A stretch of DNA of 64,000 bases from Pseudomonas japonica (GTDB lineage Bacteria > Pseudomonadota > Gammaproteobacteria > Pseudomonadales > Pseudomonadaceae). Where the stretch lies: positions 1 through 64,000 of the forward strand of contig NZ_FZOL01000001.1 of the NCBI RefSeq assembly GCF_900188455.1, written 5' to 3'. The notes beneath the pieces are model-generated. The model did not search any database, was not told where the DNA came from, and was given only the letters and a program-made list of their open reading frames with translations. Positions 39,929 through 49,800 of this stretch are shown piece after piece (within the stretch, counting starts at the first letter, position 1; every line of letters starts with the position of its first letter). The translations under genes were made by a program, and so were the position numbers.

Positions 39929-42085
39929 GTGATCACGGAATTGAACATCGATGGCGTTACTAGCTACAAATCCAAATCTACCCTCTCACCTACCAACAAA
40001 ACGTCCCTGATTTATGGGCTGAACGGTGCAGGAAAGAGCACCATCTCTGAGTATTTGTACAATCAAACTGATCCTCGGTTCGCTAAATGCAGCCTGAAAA
40101 CTAGCCAGCCATGTGAAATTTTGGTCTATAACCAAAGCTTCCTGAATGACTACTTTTATGAGGAGGATAATTTAAGAGGCATTTTCACCCTCTCGAAAGA
40201 GAACAAGGTTGCACTCCAGCAAATCGAAGTTGAAACCAAAGAGCTGGAGAAGCATCTGGCTGCTCAGCAGGCCAACTCAGATCTTGCGACTCAAAATTCC
40301 ACTGCACTCGACCAAGAAAAATCCAAGGCGAGCAAAAAAGTCTGGGAAATTAAAACTAATTTCGCAGGTGGTGACCGTGTTCTGGAATTCTGTTTGGATG
40401 GTTTGAAAAAGACGGAACCTCTATTTCAGCATATTATTGGTCTGCCGTTACCGGAGGCCGCACCTGGTTATACGGCAGATGATTTGAAGGCCGAGGCCTC
40501 GTCAATCGAGGGTGAGGGTGCAGCTCCGTTCGCAAAAGTCCCACCACTTTCGGCTGGCTGGTTTGGAATTGAAGAGGATTCGCTCTGGTCCAAGATCATC
40601 GTTGGTAGTCAGGAGGGTTCAGTTGCTCAGTTCATATCCAAGGCCGGAAACTCGGACTGGGTAAAGCAAGGGCTTCGGTACATTGAAGATGATCAGGGTC
40701 CTCAAGCCTGCCCGTTTTGTCAGCAGGAGACGATTACTCAAAGAGTCATCGACTCGATCAGACAAGTATTCGATGAGGCCTATGAACTGGATGTTAATCA
40801 GCTGGAGTCATACAAGACAAGATATGAAACGCTGACCTCCAGCCTGAACCTTTACGATATTTCAAACTCTCCGCTTGCCAGCAAGGAGCTTGTGGACGCT
40901 TGGAGCATCGCATGCGAAGCTCTGAAGGCGTCAATCCGCGAAAACGTTCTTCTCATCGGCAATAAACTCAAAAGTCCAAGCACGCCGGTTGCTCTCACAG
41001 ATACACAGTCTACCGCCAACACGATTAATGAATTAATCGGCGGTCTGAACGAACTGATCGATGCCCATAACGCCAAACTGGCGAACAAGAAAAAGACTCT
41101 GGATGACATCAGTTCGCGGTTTTGGGCTCTGATGCGATGGGATTATGACCAAACAATTTCTGCTTATTCGCATTCAGCTTCTGAACTTAGCGTCAAGGCA
41201 AAAGAAATCCGTCAAGATGGCATTAAGATAAATTCAGATGTGGCGGTGGCTAATAGTAATCTTGCCGCTCTTAGGAAACAAACGGTCAATATTGAAGAAT
41301 CGATTGAGAACATCAACGCTGGGTTAGTAGAGATAGGCATTGATGGTTTTTCTGTCGTGCCATACGGGGATGATTTTTATCGAGTTTCAAGGGCAATTGA
41401 TCAGGCGAATGCGTTTCACTCGCTTAGCGAGGGCGAGAAAACGGTCATTAGCTTTCTATACTTCATGGAACTTTGCAAAGGGCAGAAGACCGCTGAAGCG
41501 GTACCTCAAGCCAAAGTCGTAGTAATTGACGACCCAATTTCCAGTCTTTCTCATCTCTATGTGTTCAATATCGGTCAATTGATTAAAAAGTACTTTATTA
41601 ACGATAATCTCTACAAGCAAGTCTTCGTATTGACTCACAGCTTGTATTTCTTCTATGAGTTAACGCATACCAATAAGGAGAATCGTGCGAAAACTCAACA
41701 TCTCTTTAGAGTCCTCAAAAATACGAATGGAAGCTCCGTGATTCCGATGAAGTATGAGGAGATTCAGAACGATTATCAATCATACTGGTCAATCATAAAG
41801 GATCAAGCCTCACCACCCGCGCTGATTGCGAACTGTATGCGGAATATTGTCGAGTACTTTTTCAATTTTGTTCAGAAGAAGGACTTTAACAACGTTTTCC
41901 AGAAGCCAGCCTTGTCGACGGATAAATTTACGACGTTCTACAGGTATATGAATCGAGAGTCTCATTCCTTGGGCCAGAATATTTTTGACATAAAGGAATT
42001 TGATCATGACGTATTCAAAGACGGCCTCAGGCTGATTTTTGAGGAGTGTGGATATGCTGAACACTACCAGGCTATGAGCAAGTAA
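39929..42085 (+). CDS. RloC/PrrC-like ABC ATPase with candidate anticodon-nuclease site
   Basis: This 718-residue protein of the AAA_13-type ABC ATPases has Walker A G-L-N-G-A-G-K-S-T at 30-38, signature L-S-E-G-E-K at 499-504, Walker B V-V-I-D-D-P at 531-536 and a switch His570. Charged, coiled-coil-like stretches flank C-P-F-C (261-264), a Rad50-like zinc hook as in RloC. The C-terminal part has Arg638-x3-Glu642 and His679 in R-E-S-H, matching the Arg-x3-Glu...His triad of the PrrC anticodon nuclease in order and roughly in spacing. GTG 39929 has AGGAGT 6 bases upstream, better than an ATG at 39893. Expected role: tRNA cleavage on phage or DNA-damage signals. No restriction-modification genes lie nearby, unlike PrrC. 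Confidence 0.78.
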   Translation: MITELNIDGVTSYKSKSTLSPTNKTSLIYGLNGAGKSTISEYLYNQTDPRFAKCSLKTSQPCEILVYNQSFLNDYFYEEDNLRGIFTLSKENKVALQQIEVETKELEKHLAAQQANSDLATQNSTALDQEKSKASKKVWEIKTNFAGGDRVLEFCLDGLKKTEPLFQHIIGLPLPEAAPGYTADDLKAEASSIEGEGAAPFAKVPPLSAGWFGIEEDSLWSKIIVGSQEGSVAQFISKAGNSDWVKQGLRYIEDDQGPQACPFCQQETITQRVIDSIRQVFDEAYELDVNQLESYKTRYETLTSSLNLYDISNSPLASKELVDAWSIACEALKASIRENVLLIGNKLKSPSTPVALTDTQSTANTINELIGGLNELIDAHNAKLANKKKTLDDISSRFWALMRWDYDQTISAYSHSASELSVKAKEIRQDGIKINSDVAVANSNLAALRKQTVNIEESIENINAGLVEIGIDGFSVVPYGDDFYRVSRAIDQANAFHSLSEGEKTVISFLYFMELCKGQKTAEAVPQAKVVVIDDPISSLSHLYVFNIGQLIKKYFINDNLYKQVFVLTHSLYFFYELTHTNKENRAKTQHLFRVLKNTNGSSVIPMKYEEIQNDYQSYWSIIKDQASPPALIANCMRNIVEYFFNFVQKKDFNNVFQKPALSTDKFTTFYRYMNRESHSLGQNIFDIKEFDHDVFKDGLRLIFEECGYAEHYQAMSK

Positions 42086-42525
42086 AATTGTCTTGGGCCT
42101 GGCATTCGCAAATGAGGCGAATGCTCGGTCCCGTGGCTACTCACGCAAGTTCTGAGCGAGTGCCAGTCCAACCTGCATCATTCCTGAATTTTTTGAGAGC
42201 AGCGCAGGCGCTGAAAGTTGCCACTGGGGTATTGGTGGAGGGGAGTCTTGTTATTAGGCTTGTGCCGTCCCGTGATGCCAGATAGGGCGCGTTGGGCATG
42301 GCTTTTGTAGGCACCCATGTCCACTTCTGGCCATTTTCTGCCGTTCCTCACCTAGCATTTGAAGAAGGCGAGCTCAGCTCTCACTGGATCGTCACAAGTC
42401 CCGATTCGATTCCACTGAAAGCCATAACTAGCTGATTTGTTTATAGACACCCTATGAGGTACATCAAAAATCCACCAAATTCCAGCCCCGCGAAAACCGG
42501 GTCCTCACAACCAACAACCGTCCGT

Positions 42526-42539
42526 CTGTCTCCGCACCA
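42526..42539. repeat. Presumed attR: imperfect copy of the tRNA-Thr 3' end
   Basis: CTGTCTCCGCACCA repeats the last 15 bases of tRNA-Thr (31167-31181) with one G deleted. Only this short core is shared; the bases before it differ from the tRNA. Confidence 0.7.
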
Positions 42540-42546
42540 AAAAATC

Positions 42547-42574
42547 AAGGCTTGCAGCGATGCAGGCCTTTTTT
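42547..42574 (+). terminator. Original terminator of tRNA-Thr, now stranded at the island's right end
   Basis: AAGGCTTGCA pairs with TGCAGGCCTT around a GCGA loop, followed by TTTT. It comes directly after the tRNA-end copy, as a tRNA terminator would. Confidence 0.8.
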
Positions 42575-42680
42575 GTTTTTGGGACGGGCCAGCAGAAATC
42601 GACGTTTCTGTTTCACCGCGAACCTCAACGAGCAGAGACTGAGCACTCCGCCAAATCAGGACGTTTGTCCAGGATTTCCC

Positions 42681-42708
42681 TAAAGTTTTCGGGGAGATGA
42701 CCCGATAT
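42681..42708 (+). promoter_or_regulatory. FliA (sigma-28)-like promoter of the chemoreceptor gene
   Basis: TAAAGTTT (42681-42688), 12 bases, then CCCGATAT (42701-42708), close to the flagellar consensus TAAAGTTT / GCCGATAA, though the spacing is one base more than the usual 11. It lies 70 bases before the start codon. Control with flagellar and chemotaxis genes is expected. Confidence 0.58.
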
Positions 42709-42777
42709 CGCTGAACGAACCTGGCGTATCGAACCGCCAGGCTTAATAAGAAAAGCCGTCATCAGCGAGTGCACGCC

Positions 42778-44916
42778 ATGTTCGACACGCTCTCTATCCG
42801 TCTGAAAATCGTCCTGCTGTCCGGGATCAGTCTGTTGGGCGTCGTCGCCCTGGTCGTCGGCATCAACCTCTACCAGTCACGCCAGAGCGACGCGCTGGTG
42901 GGCGAAGCCAGCAGCGCGATGCTCACGCGCAATGTCCAGGCCCTGCTGCTGGCCCGCGCCAGCGAGAAAGCCGAACAACTGCAACGCGCTTTCAGCGACA
43001 GCCAGACCGTGGTCACCGCCCTCGCCGACCAGGTGCTCGACCTCCGACACCTGGGCCAGCGCCAGTCGATCCCGGCCGGTGACCTGCGCCAAGCGGCCGA
43101 CCAGGCCCTGCGCACCACCTTCGACCGCAATCCCGAACTGCTCGGCGTATGGATGGCCTTCGAGCCCGACGCCTTCGACGGAGACGACAGCCAGTTCGTC
43201 AACGACGAGGCGCACAAGGGCAGCGACAAAGGCCGTTTCGGCAGCTACTGGAGCCGGGCACAGGGCAGCGTCCTGAACACCCTCATCGGCAGCAACGAGT
43301 TGGACAACACTGCCCTGACCCTCAACGGTTCGCCGTTCAACATCTGGTACACCTGCTCGCGGGACAGCGCCAAGCCCTGCCTTCTGGAGCCCTACGCCGA
43401 CACCGTCGGCGGCAAGACCGTGCTGATGACCAGCATCACCCTGCCGCTGCTGGAAAACGGCAAGGTCATCGGCGTCACCGGTGTCGATATCGCCCTCGAC
43501 TCGCTGCAAGGTTCAGCGGTGAGCGCCCAGCGATCGCTGTTCAACGGTGCCGGGCAACTGACCATCGCCTCGTCCACCGGCGTGCTGGCGGCCAGCAGCA
43601 AAGATGCCGCCCTGGTCAGCAAGAAGATCGACGACGCCTTCGGTGCATATGGCAAGCCGCTGCTGCAAGCCTTCGCCAGCGGCCAGCCACAGGTGTTCGA
43701 TCAGGAACAGAACGTTCGCGCCCTGTTCCCGGTGCAGCCCATCAGCGGCAGCAAGCCCTGGGGCATCATCATCGACCTGCCGCGCAACGTGCTACTGGCC
43801 GATATCATCAGCCTGCAGCAGACCCTCGACGACGCCCGCACCGCAGGCACCCTGAAGGTGCTGTTGCTGGCGACCCTCGCCGGCCTCGGCGGCCTGGCGC
43901 TGATGTGGCTGACCGCCAGCGGCGTGACCCGCCCGCTCAACAGCGTGGCGCACATGCTCGAAGACATCGCCAGCGGTGAGGGCGACCTGACCCAGCGCCT
44001 GAATTACACCCGCCGGGACGAACTGGGCCGCCTGACCCAGGGCTTCAACCGCTTCCTCGACAAGCTGCAGCCGACCATCGCGCAGATCAAGCAGAGCATC
44101 AGCCAGACCCGCGCCACCGCCGACCAGTCCTCGGAAATCGCCCGGCGAACCAGCGACGGCATGCACCTGCAATTTCGCGAAATCGACCAGGTCGCCACCG
44201 CGTCCAATGAAATGAGCGCCACCGCCCACGACGTCGCCAACAGTGCCGCCAGCGCCGCCGAGGCTGCCCGCGGTGCCGACCACTCGGCCCGCGAGGGCAT
44301 GGCGATCATCGAGCGCAGCACCCGCGACATCGCCCAGCTGGCCGATACCGTCAGCCAGGCCGTCGGTGAAGTGGAAACCCTGGCCAGCACCAGCGAGCAG
44401 ATCGGCTCGGTGCTCGAAGTGATCCGCAGCATCGCCGAGCAGACCAACCTGCTGGCCCTCAACGCCGCCATCGAAGCGGCCCGGGCGGGCGAAAGCGGGC
44501 GTGGGTTCGCGGTGGTCGCCGATGAAGTACGCAACCTGGCCAAGCGCACCCAGGACTCGGTGGAGGAAATCCGTCACGTGATCGAGCGCCTGCAAAGCCA
44601 TACCCGCGACGTGGTCGCCAGCATGCACGCCAGCCACGGCAAGGCCCAGGAGAACGCCGACCAGATCACCCAGGCGGTGCACGCCCTGGACCGCATCAGC
44701 GAGGCCGTCACGGTGATCACCGACATGAACCTGCAGATCGCCAGCGCGGCCGAGCAACAGAGCGCGGTCGCCGAGGAGGTCAACCGCAACGTTTCGGCGA
44801 TCCGCGGCGTCACCGAGACGCTGACGGGCCAGGCCGACCAGTCGGCGCAGGTGACCAGCCAGCTCAACAGCCTGTCGGCACAGCAGATGAAGCTGATGGA
44901 TCAATTCAAGGTTTGA
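42778..44916 (+). CDS. Methyl-accepting chemotaxis protein with a Cache ligand domain
   Basis: This 712-residue chemoreceptor has a first membrane helix at about 11-31, a large periplasmic domain (about 35-355), a second helix at about 359-381, a HAMP domain from 382 ([11 protein letters not shown]) and the signalling hairpin tip [18 protein letters not shown] near 555. The periplasmic part, with G-V-W-M-A-F-E-P-D and I-G-V-T-G-V-D-I, looks like a double Cache domain, which often binds amino acids or organic acids. The ligand cannot be read from sequence. No C-terminal pentapeptide for CheR tethering is present. I use ATG 42778; a GTG three codons upstream is in frame. Confidence 0.93.
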   Translation: MFDTLSIRLKIVLLSGISLLGVVALVVGINLYQSRQSDALVGEASSAMLTRNVQALLLARASEKAEQLQRAFSDSQTVVTALADQVLDLRHLGQRQSIPAGDLRQAADQALRTTFDRNPELLGVWMAFEPDAFDGDDSQFVNDEAHKGSDKGRFGSYWSRAQGSVLNTLIGSNELDNTALTLNGSPFNIWYTCSRDSAKPCLLEPYADTVGGKTVLMTSITLPLLENGKVIGVTGVDIALDSLQGSAVSAQRSLFNGAGQLTIASSTGVLAASSKDAALVSKKIDDAFGAYGKPLLQAFASGQPQVFDQEQNVRALFPVQPISGSKPWGIIIDLPRNVLLADIISLQQTLDDARTAGTLKVLLLATLAGLGGLALMWLTASGVTRPLNSVAHMLEDIASGEGDLTQRLNYTRRDELGRLTQGFNRFLDKLQPTIAQIKQSISQTRATADQSSEIARRTSDGMHLQFREIDQVATASNEMSATAHDVANSAASAAEAARGADHSAREGMAIIERSTRDIAQLADTVSQAVGEVETLASTSEQIGSVLEVIRSIAEQTNLLALNAAIEAARAGESGRGFAVVADEVRNLAKRTQDSVEEIRHVIERLQSHTRDVVASMHASHGKAQENADQITQAVHALDRISEAVTVITDMNLQIASAAEQQSAVAEEVNRNVSAIRGVTETLTGQADQSAQVTSQLNSLSAQQMKLMDQFKV

Positions 44917-44967
44917 CCGGCTGATCAGATTGCATCGAGTCCTGCCTCAACCTCTGGAACTCAACTA

Positions 44968-44991
44968 AAACCCGCCTTACGGCGGGTTTTA
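44968..44991. terminator. Bidirectional terminator between the chemoreceptor gene and a leftward gene
   Basis: AAAACCCGCC and GGCGGGTTTT form a 10-bp perfect stem with loop TTAC, between two convergent stop codons. Confidence 0.9.
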
Positions 44992-44994
44992 TCG

Positions 44995-45579
44995 CTATGG
45001 CTCGTAAAAACACCCACCCAACGGATCAGTCCAGACCAGATCCCCAGTAGCGGGGCGTCTCATCAGATTGTCGAGCCTGGCGTCGACGCTGCATTCATGA
45101 CGCTCGGCAAACTCCGCCGCGCTGGCCAGCGTCATCAGGACTCCCGCAAAGTCTGGATGCACATCGGCCAAGGCCAGGCATTGTTCGTAAAGGGCGTCGT
45201 TGGCCGGCAGTTCGTCATTGTCGTCGAGCAACCCCGACAACAATCCGGCAAGCACCGGCTCACTGGCCTCATCCACACTGACCAACCGCTCCACTTCGGC
45301 CAGCCAATAGAACTCGTCTTCGCTTCCCGGGAGTGAAGAATCAGAAGGGCCTACAGCGCCATAGTCATGAATGGTCTCGACAACGCTACGGTTGCCGTCG
45401 GCCCACTGCCGGGCGAGAAAGTTGTGGCCGCATCCTTCGATCGTCAGGCGATACAGACTGTCGCCGCGCTCGAACAACATGCTGTTCGAACCCTGGCAAA
45501 GGAACGTGGCCTGGTTCAGTGGTGCTTGTTCAAGCAGCGCCCGAAAGTTCGGTCCATTGAATATCGGTTGTTCGATCAT
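44995..45579 (-). CDS. Protein of unknown function with a kinase-like C-terminal motif
   Basis: This 194-residue acidic protein is not one I recognise. Its C-terminus reads D-A-R-L-D-N-L-M-R-R-P-A-T-G-D-L-V-W-T-D-P-L, which resembles the catalytic-loop Asp...Asn followed by the metal-binding Asp of small kinase-fold proteins. The usual N-terminal Lys region is not evident, so it may be an inactive or reduced kinase, or the likeness may be chance. Its start overlaps the stop of the upstream gene by four bases, so the pair is one operon. Base composition is like the core. Confidence 0.6.
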   Translation of the reverse strand: MIEQPIFNGPNFRALLEQAPLNQATFLCQGSNSMLFERGDSLYRLTIEGCGHNFLARQWADGNRSVVETIHDYGAVGPSDSSLPGSEDEFYWLAEVERLVSVDEASEPVLAGLLSGLLDDNDELPANDALYEQCLALADVHPDFAGVLMTLASAAEFAERHECSVDARLDNLMRRPATGDLVWTDPLGGCFYEP

Positions 45580-46355
45580 GCTCGTCCCCCGACTCCCGAC
45601 GCTGCGACCGCAGCCCTGGAGAGCAGGCCAAGTTCGCTTCTTGGATGAGGTTTTTCCCCCAGCCAGTTGGGAATCAGAGCACCCTGGGCCGCGAAATGTT
45701 CGACATGAACCACGGTGATTTTTCCATCGGTGTAGGCCACCGCGTTGAGCATTTTCCAGGCACCGGGGCGGGCGCGGCGAAACAGGCCGTAGGCGGACGC
45801 TACGTAGTTCAGGCCCGTGCCGAGTCCAAACATGACAATGAGCCGGGTTTCCTCCGGCAGATCACGAAGAAAAGCCGTGGTGCAGTTGGTCGCGACCAAT
45901 GTGCCGAACGGGGTAGCGATGAATTTGTCCAGCATCCCGCCACCCGAGCCTTTCCAGGACGCTGAGTTGCGATCGTAGCGCTCCACACTGCAACGAACGA
46001 GTGATGCGAAATGAAATCGCCCGGACGTGTCCGCGATCAGGCGGTCTACCTGTTTCTTCAGCCTGCCGGGCTCGTCGGTGGGGATGAGGCCGACGTGGGC
46101 CAGAATCTTGCCGACGTTGAGACGACTGCCCTTGAACGCAATGTCGTCATGCGGTGTGGAGGCGAGGGCGCCAGCCTGGGTCGGCCCCTTGGAGAAGCCC
46201 AGTACCACGATCTCTGGCCGGGTGCTGCCCCAGGCCAGAGGGTTTGCCGTGATTCGCCAATCGCCTTCCGTGTGTCTGGACACATCGAACTGTGGCGCAG
46301 CATCACGATGGCACCGCGTGCAGGTGACGCGGCCATGACTCGGTAAGCAACTCAT
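45576..46355 (-). CDS. Conserved hypothetical protein, possibly uracil-DNA-glycosylase fold
   Basis: This 259-residue protein has four cysteines/histidines at the N-terminus (C-T-R-C-H-R-D), then P-E-I-V-V-L-G-F-S-K-G-P-T-Q and a long stretch ending in N-W-L-G-E-K-P-H-P-R-S. An early I-V-V-L-G-F-x-x-G-P and a late H-P-R-S are what one sees in the UDG superfamily, but I cannot confirm the fold. ATG 46355 has GGGAGG upstream. It leads a two-gene leftward operon with the kinase-like gene. Confidence 0.6.
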   Translation of the reverse strand: MSCLPSHGRVTCTRCHRDAAPQFDVSRHTEGDWRITANPLAWGSTRPEIVVLGFSKGPTQAGALASTPHDDIAFKGSRLNVGKILAHVGLIPTDEPGRLKKQVDRLIADTSGRFHFASLVRCSVERYDRNSASWKGSGGGMLDKFIATPFGTLVATNCTTAFLRDLPEETRLIVMFGLGTGLNYVASAYGLFRRARPGAWKMLNAVAYTDGKITVVHVEHFAAQGALIPNWLGEKPHPRSELGLLSRAAVAASGVGGRA

Positions 46356-46819
46356 CAATCCTCCCGGGCTCCCGCGTCGCGCTGCGGAAAACTTGAATGG
46401 CAACCATCAATGCGATGGGTCAAGTGGCTTATAGAAAGGTAGACGCTCGCCTCTCGGGCAGCTCTGGCTTAAAGGTTTCACCCGGGTTCTTCGCATGATT
46501 GAAACAAATTGAAACAATCATTTTGATTCTATTGAGCGTAAAGAATTTTCCCCGGGTTGCTGACCGCTGGTCGCCTGAAAGCCATATGGCGCTTCGCCTT
46601 CATTGTCTTTTTCCGGGGATTATCACCAAAGAATTAATACTAAGTACATGTACGAATTGTCCGACGTGGATCCAATTTTTCCGCTACAAATCCCACCCAA
46701 ATGGAACCTGTAGTCGCCAAGGTCAGGCTGTTCGACACAAGCAGTGTGTGTAGTTCCCGAGGGATAGACCCCGCACGCATCATCGCGCTTGAATTGCCTG
46801 ATCCACGAAGGAGTCACCC
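46356..46819. other. Leader region of the giant autotransporter gene
   Basis: About 460 bases without a supported gene between divergent transcription units. It contains the close direct repeat ATTGAAACAA at 46498-46517 and the palindrome GCCATATGGC at 46581-46590. No convincing promoter was found. The ribosome-binding site AAGGAG is at 46808-46813. Confidence 0.55.
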
Positions 46820-49800
46820 GTGGACAGAAGATTCGCCAAGTCACTTTTTGTACGTCGTTCCACTCTGCCTCTGGCGATCAGCCTGGCGGCCGCCGGCCTG
46901 CTTTCGACGTTCACCGCTGAAGAGGCGCTTGCCGCGTGCCTTGTTGCGGCGCCAAACATCACCTGTGACGGGGTCATCCTCTCGACGTTCAACAGCGCGC
47001 TGACCAACCCGGTGGTGATTGTCAACAATGGTGCACAGATGTCCACGACACTGGGCGCCGTGCTGAACCTGAGCGGCAACGGCGTCAACCTCACCAACTC
47101 CGGCACCATCGGTCCGACCTTCCTGGGTTCGCTGGTCAACTTCACCTCCGGCGCGGTCATCGGCAACACCAACAACAGTTCGGTTGTGATCAATAACGCC
47201 GGGCTGATCAGGGCGGTCGGCGACACCCTGTCGAGCAACCTGCTCACCCTGACGGGCATGGCGCTGGAGGTGAAGAACGGCTCGAACGGCTTCGTCACCA
47301 TCAACAACAACAGCGGCGGTGTCATCGACGCGGCGCCGCTGATCACCGCGGGGGTGCTGGCGGGCGCTGACATTCCCAGCGTGGTGGTCTACAACCCGTT
47401 GAACGGCGCGGCGGGTGTCGGCCCGAAAGTCACCTTCAGCAACGCCAGCACGGCCAGTATCACCGGGCGTATCGCCCTTCAGGGTTCATCGCTGGGCAAC
47501 ACCTTCATCAACGCCGGCACCCTCACCGGCAGCCTGGCGATGGGCGCTGGCGGCACCACCCCGAACACCTTCATCGCAGTGACCGGGTCGCAGGTGCAGA
47601 AGGGCGCGGGCATCGGCGTCGACCTGGGCGTGATCGGCAAGCTGGGGGTTGCCTTCGCGGCCGCGGGCATCGTCGACGGCGGTCTCAACGGCAGCAACAC
47701 CCTGGTCCTGCAGAACACCTCTGATCCGCTCAACCCCGGCAGTGGTGCAAGTGGCAGCGGCAGTGTGTCCGTGGCCAACTACAAGAACTTCCCCAACCTG
47801 AAAGTCATCAGCGGCACCTGGAGCGTGTTCGGCAATCTGCTGGACGGGCTCGCCAGCCCTTCGGTCGAGCTGACCGGCGGTGTCCTGAGCATCGACGATT
47901 CCGCGGTCTTCGGCAGCGCTACCGTCGTGGCCAACGGCGGCAACCTGCGGTCCCTGGACTCGAGCGTCACCCTGAGCAACCTGATCACCATCGGTAGCAG
48001 CGGCCTGACCGTTTCCGGCATCCAGCAGTTGGCCATCTCCGGTCAGTTGACCGGCAGTGGCGCACTGACCAAATCGCAGGCCAGTACCCTGGTCCTGAGC
48101 AATGCCAGCAACAACTTCAGCGGCGGCGTCATCCTCGACGGCGGCACCCTGTCGCTGACCAACGCCGCGGCGTTGACGGGCGGCGCCGTGTCGGTGACCG
48201 GCGCATCGACCCTGCAGGCCAGCGCGCCGATGACCCTGAGCAACGGCATCAGCCTGGCGGCGGCGCTGGGCGTGAACGGCGGGGTGAATGCGCTGACCCT
48301 GAGCGGCAACATCACCGGCGCGGGATCGCTGAGCAAGATCGGCAGCGGCGACCTGACCCTCAGCGGCAGCAACAACTTCTCCGGTGGCTTCGCCCTGGGT
48401 GGCGGCAACGTGATCTTCGCCAATGCCGCGGCAATCGGCAGCGGTGGGCTGAGCCTGACGGCGAACTCCACCCTGACCAATACCGCCGCGGTCAGCCTGA
48501 GCAACAACATCGCCCTGAGCAACCGTGTCCTGACGCTCAGCGGCGGCAACGCCGTGACCCTGAGTGGCTCGATCTCCGGTAGCGGGAGCCTGATCAAGCA
48601 GGGGACCGCCGACCTGACCCTGACCGGCACCAACACCTTCGGCGGCGTCAGCCTGCAAGCCGGCAAGCTGATCATCGGCAGCAACAGTGCCCTCGGCGTT
48701 GGCACGTTCAATGTCTCCGGCGGTACCTCGCTGGACACCAACGCGACGCGTACCGTCACCAACAACGTGACGCTCGGCGGCACCGTCAGCGTGGCCGGGA
48801 GCAACGACCTGACCCTCGGCGGCTCGATCACCGGGGCGGGAGGCATCAGCAAGAATGGCAACTCGACGCTGACCCTCATCGGCAGTAACAGTGACTTCGT
48901 CGGCGGGGTGGCCCTCAATGCCGGTACGCTGCTGGTCGATAAAGCCGCGTCCCTGGGCGCGGGCGCGCTGACCACTGCCGCCGGTACCACACTGGGCGCC
49001 CGCAGCAACGCGACGGTGAGCAACCTGGTCAACCTCAACGGCGACCTGACCTTGAACGGCCCGGCCAACCTCGGCCTGAGCGGGGTGATCAGCGGCACCG
49101 GCAACCTGATCAAGAACGGCAGCACGGCTGTGCAACTGTCGGGGGCCAACACCTTCCAGGGCAACACCCTCCTCAATGCCGGCACCCTGTACTTCGGCAA
49201 TGCCGGGGCGCTCGGGCAGGGCCGCCTGATTGCCGCCGGCGGTACGCTGGATACCTTCTCCGCCGTGGCGATCGCCAATGCCGTCACCCTCAACGGCGCG
49301 ACCACTGTCGGCGGCACCGCCGACCTGTCTCTGCAAGGTGTCATCGACGGTACCGGCAGCCTGGTCAAGAATGGCAACGCCAACCTGACCCTGACCGGCA
49401 CCAACGTCTACAGCGGCGGCACCACCCTGAACGCCGGTGGTCTGATCATCAACAATGCCAGCGCGATCGGCTCCGGCGACCTGACCGTCGGTGGCGCGGC
49501 CCGCCTGACCGTGGCGGCGCCGCTGACCTTGAACAACGCGGTGCACCTGACCGGCAGCCTGACGTTGCAGGGCAACAGCGCGCTGACCCTCGGCGGGCTG
49601 ATCGACGGTTCCAGCGGCCTGGTCAAGTCCGGCACCGGTGTGCTGACCCTGAACGGCGCCAACACCTTTGGCGGTGGCACCACCCTCAACGGCGGGGGCC
49701 TGGTACTCGGCACCGGTACCGCGCTGGGCAGCGGCACCCTGAGCGCGGCCGCGGGCACTTCGCTGGACAACAGCAGTGCGCTGAGCCTGGCCAACAATGT

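Larger units (their letters stand above)
31167..42539. mobile_element. Genomic island in tRNA-Thr, about 11.4 kb
   Basis: The left border is the tRNA-Thr 3' end (CTGTCTCCGGCACCA, 31167-31181) and the right border is a near copy (CTGTCTCCGCACCA, 42526-42539, one G missing). The right copy is followed by a hairpin terminator of the type normally found after a tRNA, as expected if it is the displaced original 3' flank. Inside are a P4-type integrase next to the tRNA, a second tyrosine recombinase and two large AT-richer genes that look like antiphage effectors. No conjugation, replication or capsid genes are seen, so it could not spread unaided. Confidence 0.78.
42086..42777. other. Island right end and leader of the chemoreceptor gene
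   Basis: About 690 bases without a supported gene. The left two thirds are island DNA with a few short open frames and no products. The right third holds the presumed attR, a tRNA-type terminator and a FliA-like promoter, which are listed separately. Confidence 0.65.

Noticed and set aside
42088..42285. 65-codon frame directly after the RloC-like gene
   Set aside because: Starts three bases after the stop without a ribosome-binding site and has no protein-like features.
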